Source: Buddleja alternifolia (lineage: Eukaryota > Streptophyta > Magnoliopsida > Lamiales > Scrophulariaceae). From it: 64,000 bases of DNA. The stretch lies in contig CM033408.1 of the NCBI GenBank assembly GCA_019426215.1, positions 21,148,375 to 21,212,374 of the forward strand, in the 5' to 3' direction. Of this stretch, positions 35,201-46,718 are shown in pieces. The stretch's first letter is position 1. The number at the start of each line of letters is the position of its first letter. The notes under the pieces are model-generated. The model did not search any database and was not told the origin of the DNA. It worked only from the letters and a program-made list of their open reading frames with translations. The translations under genes and the position numbers were made by a program.

Positions 35201-37128
35201 CTCCTATTAATCTTGTAAAATCCTGACTAAAAGGTATAATATATTTCATATCGGTTATAGTGAGTTGTTCTAGGTTTCTAAGTGCCGTATCTTGTATGAA
35301 TGTATTTTCTCTTCCTGAATCTATTCCTATTATTAAAGTTCTAATAAAACTAGTAAAATTATAAGGATTATTTCCTAAGTCCTTTATTTCATTAATTCTA
35401 TTAGGATCTTTTTTCTTCTTACTTTGCCAGATGGATAATGTTGTAGGTCCTAAGCATGTTTCTAAAAAGTTAAACATATTCATATCTGCCTTTTTATTTA
35501 TATCCCAACGTCTGACTACATATTGTTCCCATATATTTACTTCTTCTGACCACATTTGTGGACATCCTAATTAAATTACTAACATGGTTCCACTCATGGT
35601 TTCTCCTATGGGTTGTCTTGATCCTATATATTTATTTGGTTGGGTTGATCCATATTCATATGTTGGGCTTTTCCATTCTGGTTTTCCACTCATTTCTACA
35701 TTTCTAGTTGGAACTTCACTATAGTCTGGTTCTACTCTAGTTTTTTTCCCTATATTACTACTAGCACTCGCTTGACTATCCGCCATAAAAGTTATTTCAT
35801 TGTTACCTTTTTCTTTGAAGAAATTTTTAAATTCTACTTTTCCTGAACATATATCATCTACTAAATCAATATTATAATGTTGTTTAAATTGTTCTTCAGC
35901 TGATTCTAAATTTATATCTAAATTCATTGCTTCAAAATACATTTCATCTACTAATTCTCTTAAATTATTTATCTCAAAATTCTTTCTTAATATTTCTTCC
36001 ATATTTTTTGGTCTATAATCATTTTTAAGCTGACTTTCTAATTGTCTAATCTCTTCATCCATTTCTTCTATATTTTCTTTTTCTTCATCTTCTTCACTTT
36101 TAGGTCAGATACTATTTCCCAATTTGCAAATCTACTGGTTATTCTAACTTCTTCTTCTTCTATAATATTCATATAGCTTGTTTCTGTTTCATTATCAGTT
36201 TGTTCTTCTAAATCTTCTAAATTTTTTTTGCGATTTTGCTTTTAATAATTAAGAAATCTAATAGAAGTTTGACATCTACTATTTGTATACATTACATTTT
36301 CTCTTGGAATCTTAACTGTCTCATTTTCTTCTAGGTGTTTGGTTAATTCCCATTCTCCAGTTAAATCGTTATTATTTATATTTAAAGGTTTAATCATTTT
36401 TACTCCTACTGAGGCTAATCCATCTATTATTCCATCTATATTAATTTTATATTGAGGGAAACTATTATTGGTTACTCTTCCTAGAAAAGCTATAGAAACT
36501 ACTAAATTATTACCATCATATGTTTCATATCCTCTAGTTTGTAATCCTATAGTGATTTTATTAATATCTTTAATACTTTTCATCATATTTGGAGCTACAT
36601 AAAATATTCCTACATTATTAGTCATATCTATTTCCATACTAGCAAATACAGCACTCTTCTAGCATTAGACCAACTCTTATCTAGTAATAAAACTATAACT
36701 TTTCCATCAGTTCCTTTTCTAGTTAATCCTTTTATTCCTACAATTACTAATCCTAAATGTATATATTTTTGTTTTAACTGCTTTAATTGCTTTATACATT
36801 CCGGACTAACTAAGCTTATATTCTCAGCATTTGTTGTAACTTTTACTTCTTTTTCTCTAAATTTCTTAATTAAATGTGTGTTAAAATCCATTTTTCCCAC
36901 TTTGTATAATGTTTTAGGTTTTAACTTATCTATTCCCTTGTTGTTATATAACTTAAGATTTTCTTCTACGTCTATTATTTCTTCTAATTCTACTTCTCTA
37001 GCTGAGCTTTGACTTCCCGACCCTCTAAACATTCTTTTAGTAAAAGTGTTACTTATTTTTCCATTCTCTTTTCCTTTATTACTTGATTCACTTATAGTTC
37101 TACTAGTACCACTATATGATCTCAACAT
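32197..37128 (-). pseudogene. Pararetrovirus polyprotein, unit 2
   Basis: Pieces in order are: movement protein (36628-37128 and 36242-36637), coat (35571-36062 and 35118-35555), the CEHKYINGKGTM Cys-rich motif with an intact protease region (33896-34651, ILDTGSTKSM active site), and RT/RNase H scraps (32280-33685, YIDDIL kept). At least eight shifts or stops separate them. The CCHC knuckle region has a small deletion near 34785. Confidence 0.85.
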
Positions 37129-37131
37129 TTT

Positions 37132-37467
37132 TTACCAATATATATTTTTAGGTTCCTTTTTAGGTTTTTCAGACTCGTCTAGTGCTAGATTTGCTAATCT
37201 TTCTTCTATACTATCTTGTAAATCTCCTTTAATTACTTGGGATACTGTGTCTAGTTTAGTGCTTAATTTTTCTATATTATTTTCTAATTTGTTTAGCCTT
37301 TCAAATATTTGTAAAACTAAAGCGAATTGGATATTCCAAAGTTTAGGGTATATTTTATCTTGATTACTAGTTCCTTGATAGGTAGTAAATCCTCCTTTTG
37401 TATTTAAATATTTATTTGCTAGTTCGATGGCTTTTTTATATTCTAATCTATTTTCTAGATTGCTCAT
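37132..37467 (-). CDS. Pararetrovirus ORF2, unit 2, intact frame
   Basis: 111-residue frame with a Leu/Ile-rich helical core (IFERLNKLENNIEKLSTKLD) and a basic C-terminus (KKEPKNIYW). Size and position fit the small virion-associated, nucleic-acid-binding protein that follows ORF1 in badna-like caulimovirids. The start ATG overlaps the ORF1 stop as ATGA. There is no sign that it is expressed. Confidence 0.6.
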   Translation of the reverse strand: MSNLENRLEYKKAIELANKYLNTKGGFTTYQGTSNQDKIYPKLWNIQFALVLQIFERLNKLENNIEKLSTKLDTVSQVIKGDLQDSIEERLANLALDESEKPKKEPKNIYW

Positions 37468-38207
37468 CCACTAACTATTCATTCTATATTTTTAAAAGTT
37501 TTATTAGTTTCTAAAATTTGAGCTTCAAATTTATTTATTGTTTCTATTACTTGACTTAGAGTTTTTTTTGTTTCACTTTCTAATTGTTTTATTTTACTAC
37601 TTTCCAAACTATATTTTAACTCTATTATTTCGTCTTTAGTGGGAAAATCTTATTATATTTTTTAACTATTTTTAAAGTTTCCTCAGACTGTTGTTTAATA
37701 TAATCTAAATTATTACTTTCACCTCTCTTTATTATTTCTCTATTTATTAAAACTGCTTCTTTTAATAATTCTAAAGTTTATAAAACTTTATTTTTTCTAA
37801 TTCTAAGTTCGACGCTAGAGATATAAATAAACCCGTTAAACTATTTAAGTGTTTGTTTTCTGAATGTAAATTATGTTTAAAGCTCGAATCAAATCTACAA
37901 ATAAATTTATGTTTATCTAAAGAGATTATGGTTCTATCGGCTAAACTATATTTAAGATCTAAATATTCTAACCTTTTATAATTAGAAAGATCTATTTTTT
38001 AATAAAAGTCTGCTATTAATATATTTAAAACTAAAGGTGATCTCGTGCTATAGGTGGTGTGTTAAAATAAGTATTAACCTAATTATCTCTCCTAGTTATT
38101 AATTGGTTTCGTAATTCTAATATTAATTCCTGATTATTATAATCTAAATTTTCTAAAGTATTAAGACAATCAGTAAAAGAATTTAAAATATGAGCGGGTA
38201 CAGGCAT
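37464..38207 (-). pseudogene. Pararetrovirus ORF1, unit 2, broken
   Basis: Alignable to ORF1 of unit 1 along its length, but with several small indels near 37650, 37780, 38000 and 38050. No long frame remains. Confidence 0.6.
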
Positions 38208-38610
38208 GTAGATAGATTACGAATGCAATAAAAAAAATTTATGCTGATTTATAAAAGCGGATTGGGATTCCCTTTTCTTTAAAAATGTATAATATTTCTC
38301 TCAAGATTTTTTTATGTTTTTGTTATTTTTTGGAGCCAAAATAAATCATTTCTAAAGTTCGAGGACTAAAGATAAATAATTTGAAATTATAGGGACTACT
38401 CGAAAGATTTTGAATAATATAGGGGTTTTTCAGCATTTTCTTGATAAAACAAGGAGGAATCTTGCAATTATCCATCTTTTAACTTTAGTAAGGGTAATTT
38501 GGACTTTTCTAAGCACATGGGTCCCATAGGGGACTATTTTTGCTAAGCTTTTGCAATGGGGTCTAAATTTGGTTAGGCATATGCAATTGGGGTCTATTTT
38601 TGCTAAATTT

Positions 38611-39074
38611 TCATAAATTTTATTGCGTGGTGTGTGGTAACCTTGTGATCGCATAAATTCTGCACAAAACCCACCAACCGTCATAAACTAATAGAGGTGT
38701 CATACATGCGCCTAAGCTGTAAGTGAGATAATTTTTCATGTGCAATATTCATGTTAAAAGACCTTTTTATCCTTTCAAATTAAATTTTTAAAAAATAAAT
38801 AATTACATTAGGTAGGCATGTCGGATTTGGGTTACCCAAACCCAAACACATTTACTTTTTTTTTGAATTTTCCTTTCTTTTTTTCCTTTTCTCTTCCCTC
38901 CCTTGCTTCTTCCTCCTTAACTCTACATCTGTGTCAAGCACCAACCCTTGCGCCACTACCGCCGTCGCACATCCACCCCTGACTCAACACCGCCATCATC
39001 ACCTTCCTGGCACCATAGTCCATCCTGCCCAGCCTTTTGTTAGAGTTAGTGCCTAGCGCCAATATTTTGGGCCT
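38611..39074. other. Intergenic, with a C-rich patch
   Basis: A pyrimidine-rich stretch at 38860-39030 with runs such as CCACTACCGCCGTCGC. No gene is supported. It ends at the CACTA terminus. Confidence 0.5.
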
Positions 39075-42000
39075 CACTACAACAAATATCACTTTTTGCC
39101 ACTGCTGAAATTCATGGCCAAAAGTTAATAGTCATGGCTAATTGTCATTTGCCACTGCTACTTAGCTGTGGTATCCATGAGGGTAGCCAATACTTCTACC
39201 ACGGCTTTTAGCAGTGGTGGATGTATTGACCATGGCAATACCAACTGTTCCCTAGCCATGGTGTAAAAAATGCAAAAGGTAGAATTATGGGCTTTTGACA
39301 ATGGCCTGGGAGCAGTGGTGGATAAAATTATTCACACATCTTATTCACCATTGCTGGGTGCCATGACGGATGAGATTTTCCAAGCATGATCAACCAAAGC
39401 ATACAACAAAGAGCCTTTTTTTTTTAGTGGAATTAGATAAATAATATCACACCATTTTTTCTTCTGAATAAGAACCAAACAAATGTAAATTGCTATCAAA
39501 AGGATAAATATTTTTACTTAAATGATACAATTATAAAATTTGAGGAATCTACAAAATCTTTCACTAAAAAGACCTAAACACATTCGTCCAAAAACAAATC
39601 AAAATTAAAATCACAAGTAATATTTTCTGAAACCTATTCTATAAAAGCTCAAAAACATCATACAATATTGGTTGCCTTCAACACCCCCTCCTTAATTTCT
39701 CTTATATGTGAAACCTGCTCAAATTTTAAGTAAAACCATCAAAGATGTACCCAAGCAAACACAAAAGAAACATTCGGGAAAAAGAACATTGAGTTGATTA
39801 TATCAATTAATAACTTGAGCAAATAAATTAGAATTAGGATCAACTGTGAGTCTAAAGCACTTATATTTCTTCAAAATTAACAATGAAATAATTTAAAAGA
39901 AAGTAGAAAATAGAAATAAATCTCAACATATCAAATAAATGAGTTCTTAAAGCACAAATAAAAATTCCACACTACACTTTTAGTAGATATAAGATGGTAA
40001 TATTTATCTAAACCAAGAACGTACACAAGAATTAACAATTATGAATCCTGACAATTTATAATTCAGAAAAGCATGCTCATAGAATTACAACAGATGCAAA
40101 CAGTAGATTCTCCAGTCACAAACTCACAATTTGAATGGTAGAAATCAAAAAAATTATAAGAATCACCAATCATAAAACCAAGTTTCCTAAACTACAAAAT
40201 CATTGCCAATTCGAATAACCAAAAGTCCAATTCAAGTTTTCCTCTTCAGTTTAAGAAATCATGTAATTCCCTTGATTCAGAAAAGAATTATTTGCTATCC
40301 CAGAGTAAATTCTAATCAGCAAACTACTGCTTAATCATTCACATCGATCCTAAAATAAGCATTGCTAAAATGTGAAGATGATTAATCTTTCGTTTTCGCT
40401 TAGATGCCAACAAACACCTTAAAAAATAAGCAACACGTACCTTGATGGCTGAAAGCTTGAGCTCTAGCTTCTCACTTTCGTTTATGTAATTGGTGGGTCA
40501 TCGATGACCTACAAATATAAGATCTCCAAATCAGTCATATTTAATGTTATTCTTTTTATGCAATGACTGGACTACTTAGAGGAATAACAACTGCTATCAG
40601 TACTTAGGCTACTTAGATAAATACTTTGTTTCGTAGGAAATGGAAGCCTATAAAGGTCGCTTCAAGAATCATGTCCACATTTTTCCAGTAATAGTATTCA
40701 TAATAAAGCCAAAGTAAAGGAAAATGAATTAAACCACGACAAAATCCAAAAACCTTGTTCTTGTAAGGCAACAATCCAACAGCTGTTTGCATCAACTAGT
40801 TCATTAAATAACAGGAGAGACATAGAATCACCTTGTACAACATAATCGAGGAGATGGAGCTGGAGGCGACAACTATGTCAGTGACGATCTGATCCATCCA
40901 CACTGTCTGTGTCACAATTACGATGAGTGGGTAACTTCACCCTAGAAGCACATTATTTCAAAGCTTCTGGCCAATTTTGTGCTTGAATCAAATTATTTTC
41001 CATTTCTTTCACCTAAAAAATAAATAATCAAAAGTAATTTCAAACTGCAAAAGCAACTACAATCTGGATTTAAACCAGACGTCACCAATAAATTATGGCT
41101 TACAGGATCCATCTCAAAATCAGCCTAAAGATCAATTTTTCTTGCAGTTCAGTCCCACTCCTAGCTAAATCATTGTGCACCAATCCCCATTGTGCTACAT
41201 GATCCGCATGTGCTAGATGCACCAGATGAATCAGGTTCCTACATTCAAAAATTATATTAGAGCTATGGAGGTAAAAACATAAATATTTCAATGATTTGAT
41301 AACGAAATGAGAGAAGGTCTGCATAAGTAGAAGATAAAGCCCAGAAAAAAATAGAATATTGAGAAAAAAGATAAAATATGGTTACTGTACAATCACATAG
41401 AAATGATAAACTTCATGACAAAAATGTTAGATTCAAGTGGCCAATTCGCTGCCCTAACTTTGACGTTGTCTTTGCATTAACCCCAAATAAATAAAAGACA
41501 TAATACTAAAGATTAATACACATAAACAATAATAACTAAAGTAGTTGTCATGGTTTAGTAGCTTGCGCAAAATATCCTAAGCTGCCATCTACATTCAGTA
41601 ATGGAGCTAAAATACTTTAACCCAAGCTAACTAAAGTTTTGTAAGTGTCTTCAATTTATGAAACTAGTTTTTCAACATATGTTCATATAATTATTTTCCA
41701 AGTTCAAGCTTGGAGTTCCATTATAAACAGACATGAAAGCAATGGTTTTGATCTGATTTAATATGGTCTCATGCATGAATATCCAGTCATCTACTTGTGC
41801 AAGGATAACAAGATTTACTTGACCTCCACATTTGCGTACATTGTGATGAATCCTTTATTAGTACCAAGATATGTTAAAAAGGGAAACTCTTCAAGAAATA
41901 AATTATAGATAAATTACTAATATCGACATCATTTGAACTTATGTTATTTAGTAAATCGAAATAAAGTGATTAAATTGACGACCTATTATAGATTGCATAA

Positions 42001-43932
42001 TCAAGTTATATAATCTCCTAAATGCAACACATTTCCGTCACCTTGGTTTGATGCTGACATACAATCATCATATTTCATTGGTGGTTTTTGTAACATGAAA
42101 GCTGCAAAACATAGAATTCAAGCCTAAAGTCAGTACTAAGGTTTCCATAATCTTAGTTATAGATCAACTCACTTAATCATACAAATAGAATTTTCCCCAA
42201 GAGAAAACTAAGGATATGTGATCGGTCCTATAAGCAAATAAATGCTGATTATTATTAAGGATAGTTAGCATATAACAATTCAAAAAACTATAAATAATTA
42301 TTGATGAACCAATAAAAACAATTCAAAGCAGGCTCAAGCCTCATGTTGATTTGATCTAGTCTTCCTTCAAGCAGTTAAAATTACTAGTAAATACTACGAG
42401 ATTGTAATTAAACTTTGTCACTGAAGGCAACACAATACAAGCATCGCCTGATTCTTGTACACCAACATAACGAACTGCTATATTTCATCACAATCTTAGA
42501 AATTCATAAAGCTCTTGATATTTGAATAAAAATACTAACACTAGTTTGCTAAACTTAACTTAAATTTAAAATTTCTCAACTAAATTTATGCAAATCAGTT
42601 CAGCAAACACAGAAAGCAAAAGCAGATAAATAGAAATAGGAACTATAAAATTAGGAGCTCACTTTTATCATCCAACAGCGATTAATATGAGAAGATACGA
42701 GGTTGAGCAGTGCGAATTTTAGCTTCGGCGGCGTTGACGAGCGGGGAACAATTTTTAATGAATGCGATCATGAAAGATCCTCTTCCTGCAACAATTTTTA
42801 TGAGAATTCACAAGCTCGAGTTCAGGAACAATGATAATCTCTTTTGCACATTAAAAAATCTTCAAAAGCCTTTTCCTATCATTATCCAAAACCAATAGCC
42901 ACATCAAAAATTGAACTGTCTCATCTTGCCTTAGTAAGTACTCTGTTGCAAAATTATTAAAAAATCCAAAATTTGGCAAAATTGGAACTCTATACTTCAC
43001 CTTAAGAAGCCTCAACAACTTAAAAACCGATTAAAATTGAAACAGTACCTCATCATTATCATATTCGGAGGTCGAAACAAATGACGAATTAATTGAAACA
43101 GTACCTCTGCTTCTTGTATTCTTCTCAGATAAACTGATTTGGAAAGACATAAAAAAGATAAATTAAATGTGTACCCTAGAAATTGAAGCTTCAATTGCAA
43201 TGATCCGTTTTTAAGCTTTCTAGGGTTTAGACATGCAATTGAAACAAGCCATAAAAATTCAGTGGTATGAGAAGTTATGACCTCGAGCGGCGAATATTGA
43301 GCTGCGGCGGTGGATTCCGAGCGCGGAAACATGGGCGTCAGAGAGGTAGCAGCAGCAAAGATTCATCAATGAGCGCGATTATCTTCCTGTGGAGGTGATT
43401 CTCTTCCCGTAGAGACGATTGACTTCCGGTGGCAGCGATTAACTTCCGATGGCGGTGATTAACTTCCGGTGGCGGCGATTAACTTCCGATGGCGGCGATT
43501 GAATTCCGATGGCGGCAATTTGAGTATCGGCGGGGAGGAATTGTGAATCAAGGATCGCGCCTGAGTTTTGTGAGTTTCGCTCGGATTTTGCTGAAGAGAA
43601 GAAACGTTTCAAATTACCTGGGTTTTGTAATTTTCTTTTGAGTGTTCGATCAGGGCTACAGCTGTAATACACAATTAAAGATTAAAGAAATAAAAATAGT
43701 AAAATAAACATTTGAAACGGCTAACATCACGTGGTGGTGGATGCTACTGTATCCACCTCAGCCATTGTAGCGGTGGTGGATATTGCTACGTCCACCTCAG
43801 CTATTCATTCAGTGGCGGATGTATTAATATCCACATCAGCTGTTACTGCCGAGGTGAATATAGGTTTTCCACCATGGCTGTACTTTCATGGTCAATATTC
43901 CATTGCAAATTGCTTATTTTCTTGTAGTGCTT
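39072..43932. mobile_element. Non-autonomous CACTA (En/Spm) element, 4.86 kb
   Basis: The left end is CACTACAACAAATAT at 39075 and the right end, read on the minus strand from 43929, is CACTACAAGAAAATAAG. Flanking 3-bp words are CCT and CTT, one change from a perfect target duplication. Subterminal repeats of the GTGG(C/T)GGAT, CCACTGCT and CCATGGC type crowd both ends (39090-39370 and 43730-43910). About 4 kb of AT-rich interior shows no transposase, so mobility would need a partner element. Confidence 0.85.
43377..43520. repeat. 20-bp minisatellite, seven units
   Basis: Units of the form GATTAACTTCCGATGGCGGC follow each other with 1-5 changes each. GC-rich in an AT-rich setting and internal to the CACTA element, near its right end. 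Confidence 0.8.
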
Positions 43933-44189
43933 TCTTATCTAGATAACTCTATGAGCAATCTTATTCTAATAAGTCGAACTTTATTTGATACTCTTTATTC
44001 TTAAATGTATTATATACTTCTTAGAATAAAGCCCATTGGACCATACTATAGCTATGGGGCATCATTGCGATTATCGGGTATGGGTGACGATGAAATATGC
44101 CTCCAAAGCTGTGTTAGTTCCAAGTCGCGATGATGTATTTTTGACAAATTTTGTAATCCTTACATTATCTTCAATCCCTGTTGGTTCTT
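43933..44189. other. Unique spacer before the 392-bp array
   Basis: No gene or repeat seen. Confidence 0.4.
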
Positions 44190-46245
44190 AGAAATCCGAT
44201 TGAGTTGATTCTTTAGGAAAATTAAAGCTAACAGAAAGGGCTACAATTCTTATGTTGAGATCTGGAGCAAAAGACGTAATCTACACTTCACTAAAGCCAC
44301 TAATTATTTCAGTGTTCACCTAATTTCCAGAATCAATAAATCTTGCACCTTCTCATGTAAACAAAATTTAAGAAAGAAAAGTTTACATGAAGTGATTAAA
44401 ATATAAGACAATTCAAGGTAAGTACATCAAACACACATATTAAGACTTCAATAATAAGAAATCTAAAAATAAAAACACTAGCATACAAACAACTCAAACA
44501 CACAGATTATCCATTAAGCTGCCAATTCAAATTCGTACTTGACCGTCCAGCCTCCAGTATTTTGGGCATAACTGCTTCATTAGAAATCCGATTGAGTTGA
44601 TTCTTTAGGCAAATTAAAGCTAACAGAAAGGGCTACAATTCTTATGTTGAGATCTGGAGCAAAAGACGTAATCTACACTTCACTAAAGCCACTAATTATT
44701 TCAGTGTTCACCTAATTTCCAGAATCAATAAATCTTGCACCTTCTCATGTAAACAAAATTTAAGAAAGAAAAGTTTACATGAAGTGATTGAAATATAAGA
44801 CAATTCAAGGTAAGTACATCAAACACACATATTAAGACTTCAATAATAAGAAATCTAAAAATAAAAACACTAGCATACAAACAACACAAACACACAGATT
44901 ATCCATTAAGTTGCCAATTCAAATTCGTACTTGACCGTCCAGCCTCCAGTATTTTGGGCATAACTGCTTCATTAGAAATCCGATTGAGTTGATTCTTTAG
45001 GCAAATTAAAGCTAACAGAAAGGGCTACAATTCTTATGTTGAGATCTGGAGCAAAAGACGTAATCTACACTTCACTAAAGCCACTAATTATTTCAGTGTT
45101 CACCTAATTTCCAGAATCAATAAATCTTGCACCTTCTCATGTAAACAAAATTTAAGAAAGAAAAGTTTACATGAAGTGATTGAAATATAAGACAATTCAA
45201 GGTAAGTACATCAAACACACATATTAAGACTTCAATAATAAGAAATCTAAAAATAAAAACACTAGCATACAAACAACACAAACACACAGATTATCCATTA
45301 AGCTGCCAATTCAAATTCGTACTTGACCGTCCAGCCTCCAGTATTTTGGGCATAACTGCTTCATTAGAAATCCGATTGAGTTGATTCTTTAGGCAAATTA
45401 AAGCTAACAGAAAGGGCTACAATTCTTATGTTGAGATCTGGAGCAAAAGACGTAATCTACACTTCACTAAAGCCACTAACTATTTCAGTGTTCACCTGAT
45501 TTCCAGAATCAATAAATCTTGCACCTTCTCATGTAAACAAAATTTAAGAAAGAAAAGTTTACATGAAGTGATTGAAATATAAGACAATTCAAGGTAAGTA
45601 CATCAAACACACATATTAAGACTTCAATAATAAGAAATCTAAAAATAAAAACACTAGCATACAAACAACACAAACACACAGATTATCCATTAAGCTGCCA
45701 ATTCAAATTCGTACTTGACCGTCCAGCCACCAATATTTTGGGCATAACTGCTTCATTAGAAATCCGATTGAGTTGATTCTTTAGGCAAATTAAAGCTAAC
45801 AGAAAGGGCTACAATTCTTATGTTGAGATCTGGAGCAAAAGACGTAATCTACACTTCACTAAAGCCACTAACTATTTCAGTGTTCACCTGATTTCCAGAA
45901 TCAATAAATCTTGCACCTTCTCATGTAAACAAAATTTAAGAAAGAAAAGTTTACATGAAGTGATTGAAATATAAGACAATTCAAGGTAAGTACATCAAAC
46001 ACACATATTAAGACTTCAATAATAAGAAATCTAAAAATAAAAACACTAGCATACAAACAACACAAACACACAGATTATCCATTAAGCTGCCAATTCAAAT
46101 TCGTACTTGACCGTCCAGCCTCCAGTATTTTGGGCGTAACTGCTTCATTAGAAATCGGATTGAGTTGATTCTTTAGGAAAATTAAAGCTAACAGAAAGGG
46201 CTACAATTCTTACGTTGAGATCTGGAGCAAAAGACGTAATCTACA
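44190..46245. repeat. 392-bp tandem array, five full copies plus a partial sixth
   Basis: AGAAATCCGATTGAG-like starts fall at 44190, 44582, 44974, 45366, 45758 and 46150, exactly 392 bases apart. Copies differ at only a few positions. The first and last units share TTTAGGAAAATT where the middle ones have TTTAGGCAAATT. Units four and five share ACTAACTATTTC and CACCTGATTTCC. No long frame exists in a unit. High identity and exact spacing point to recent amplification. Confidence 0.95.
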
Positions 46246-46262
46246 AGGCGTAAATTGAGCAG

Positions 46263-46430
46263 CAGAGGCGGATCTGGTGAGCTTTGAGCAGCAGAGGCGG
46301 CGGATTTGGTGAGCAGCAGGTTGGTTGCAAATGTTTTTGTGAAATTTGCTAAGTCCCAAATAATATATCCCTATTTTGTCTTAACTCTTGGATAAAAGAT
46401 ATAAAAGTATTTTGGGCTTTTGTAAGTAAC
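46263..46430. repeat. Direct repeat flanking the F-box gene, left copy
   Basis: Matches 48437-48600 (GAGCAGCAGAGGCGGATCTGG, AAGTCCCAAATAATATATCCCT) with an offset of 2,170 bases. The right copy is in the 5' flank of the F-box gene. The left copy begins just after the 392-bp array. Confidence 0.8.
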
Positions 46431-46431
46431 A

Positions 46432-46530
46432 ACATGTGCCTTAGTGTGGTGGTAAGGAGCTTAGAGTTTAAGTGGGTGGTCTTTGGTTCGATTCTTTGAA
46501 GTAGCATTTTAGTTTTTTTTAAAATATTAG
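46432..46530 (+). mobile_element. tRNA-derived SINE-like fragment
   Basis: Box A-like TTAGTGTGGTGGTAAGGAG at about 46440 and box B-like GGTTCGATTC at about 46488, followed by a T-rich tail. Spacing fits a pol III promoter. It does not fold as a proper tRNA and no target duplication was confirmed. Confidence 0.45.
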
Positions 46531-46718
46531 TCATTGTTAATTCAATCTAATTAAAATAAATATGAATTATATTTTTTAACTTGAATTACTTCTAGTCTTC
46601 AAATATTTTTAATTTAATATTTATTTTTATTTCAACATACATGAAAAATACAAACGAATATATATAGTATAAATTATATTTCAACACATTTGACAACAAA
46701 GTTGACTCGGTGCAATTT

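Larger units (their letters stand above)
29205..38610 (-). mobile_element. Endogenous pararetrovirus unit 2, more decayed
   Basis: Direct copy of unit 1, with the same gene order and orientation. It has more stops and shifts in RT, RNase H and the coat, but keeps ORF2, the protease region and the N-half of ORF4 open. The right edge is approximate: similarity to 28793-29200 fades near 38610. Between units the order ORF4, promoter, primer site, flank, ORF1 is preserved, as in a head-to-tail array. Confidence 0.85.

Noticed and set aside
44190..46245. Centromeric satellite
   Set aside because: Only about five copies, beside a gene and a CACTA element. A 392-bp unit is possible for a satellite, but nothing else supports it.
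46432..46530. A genuine tRNA gene
   Set aside because: Box A and box B words exist, but the arms do not form a cloverleaf and a T-rich tail follows; SINE origin is more likely.
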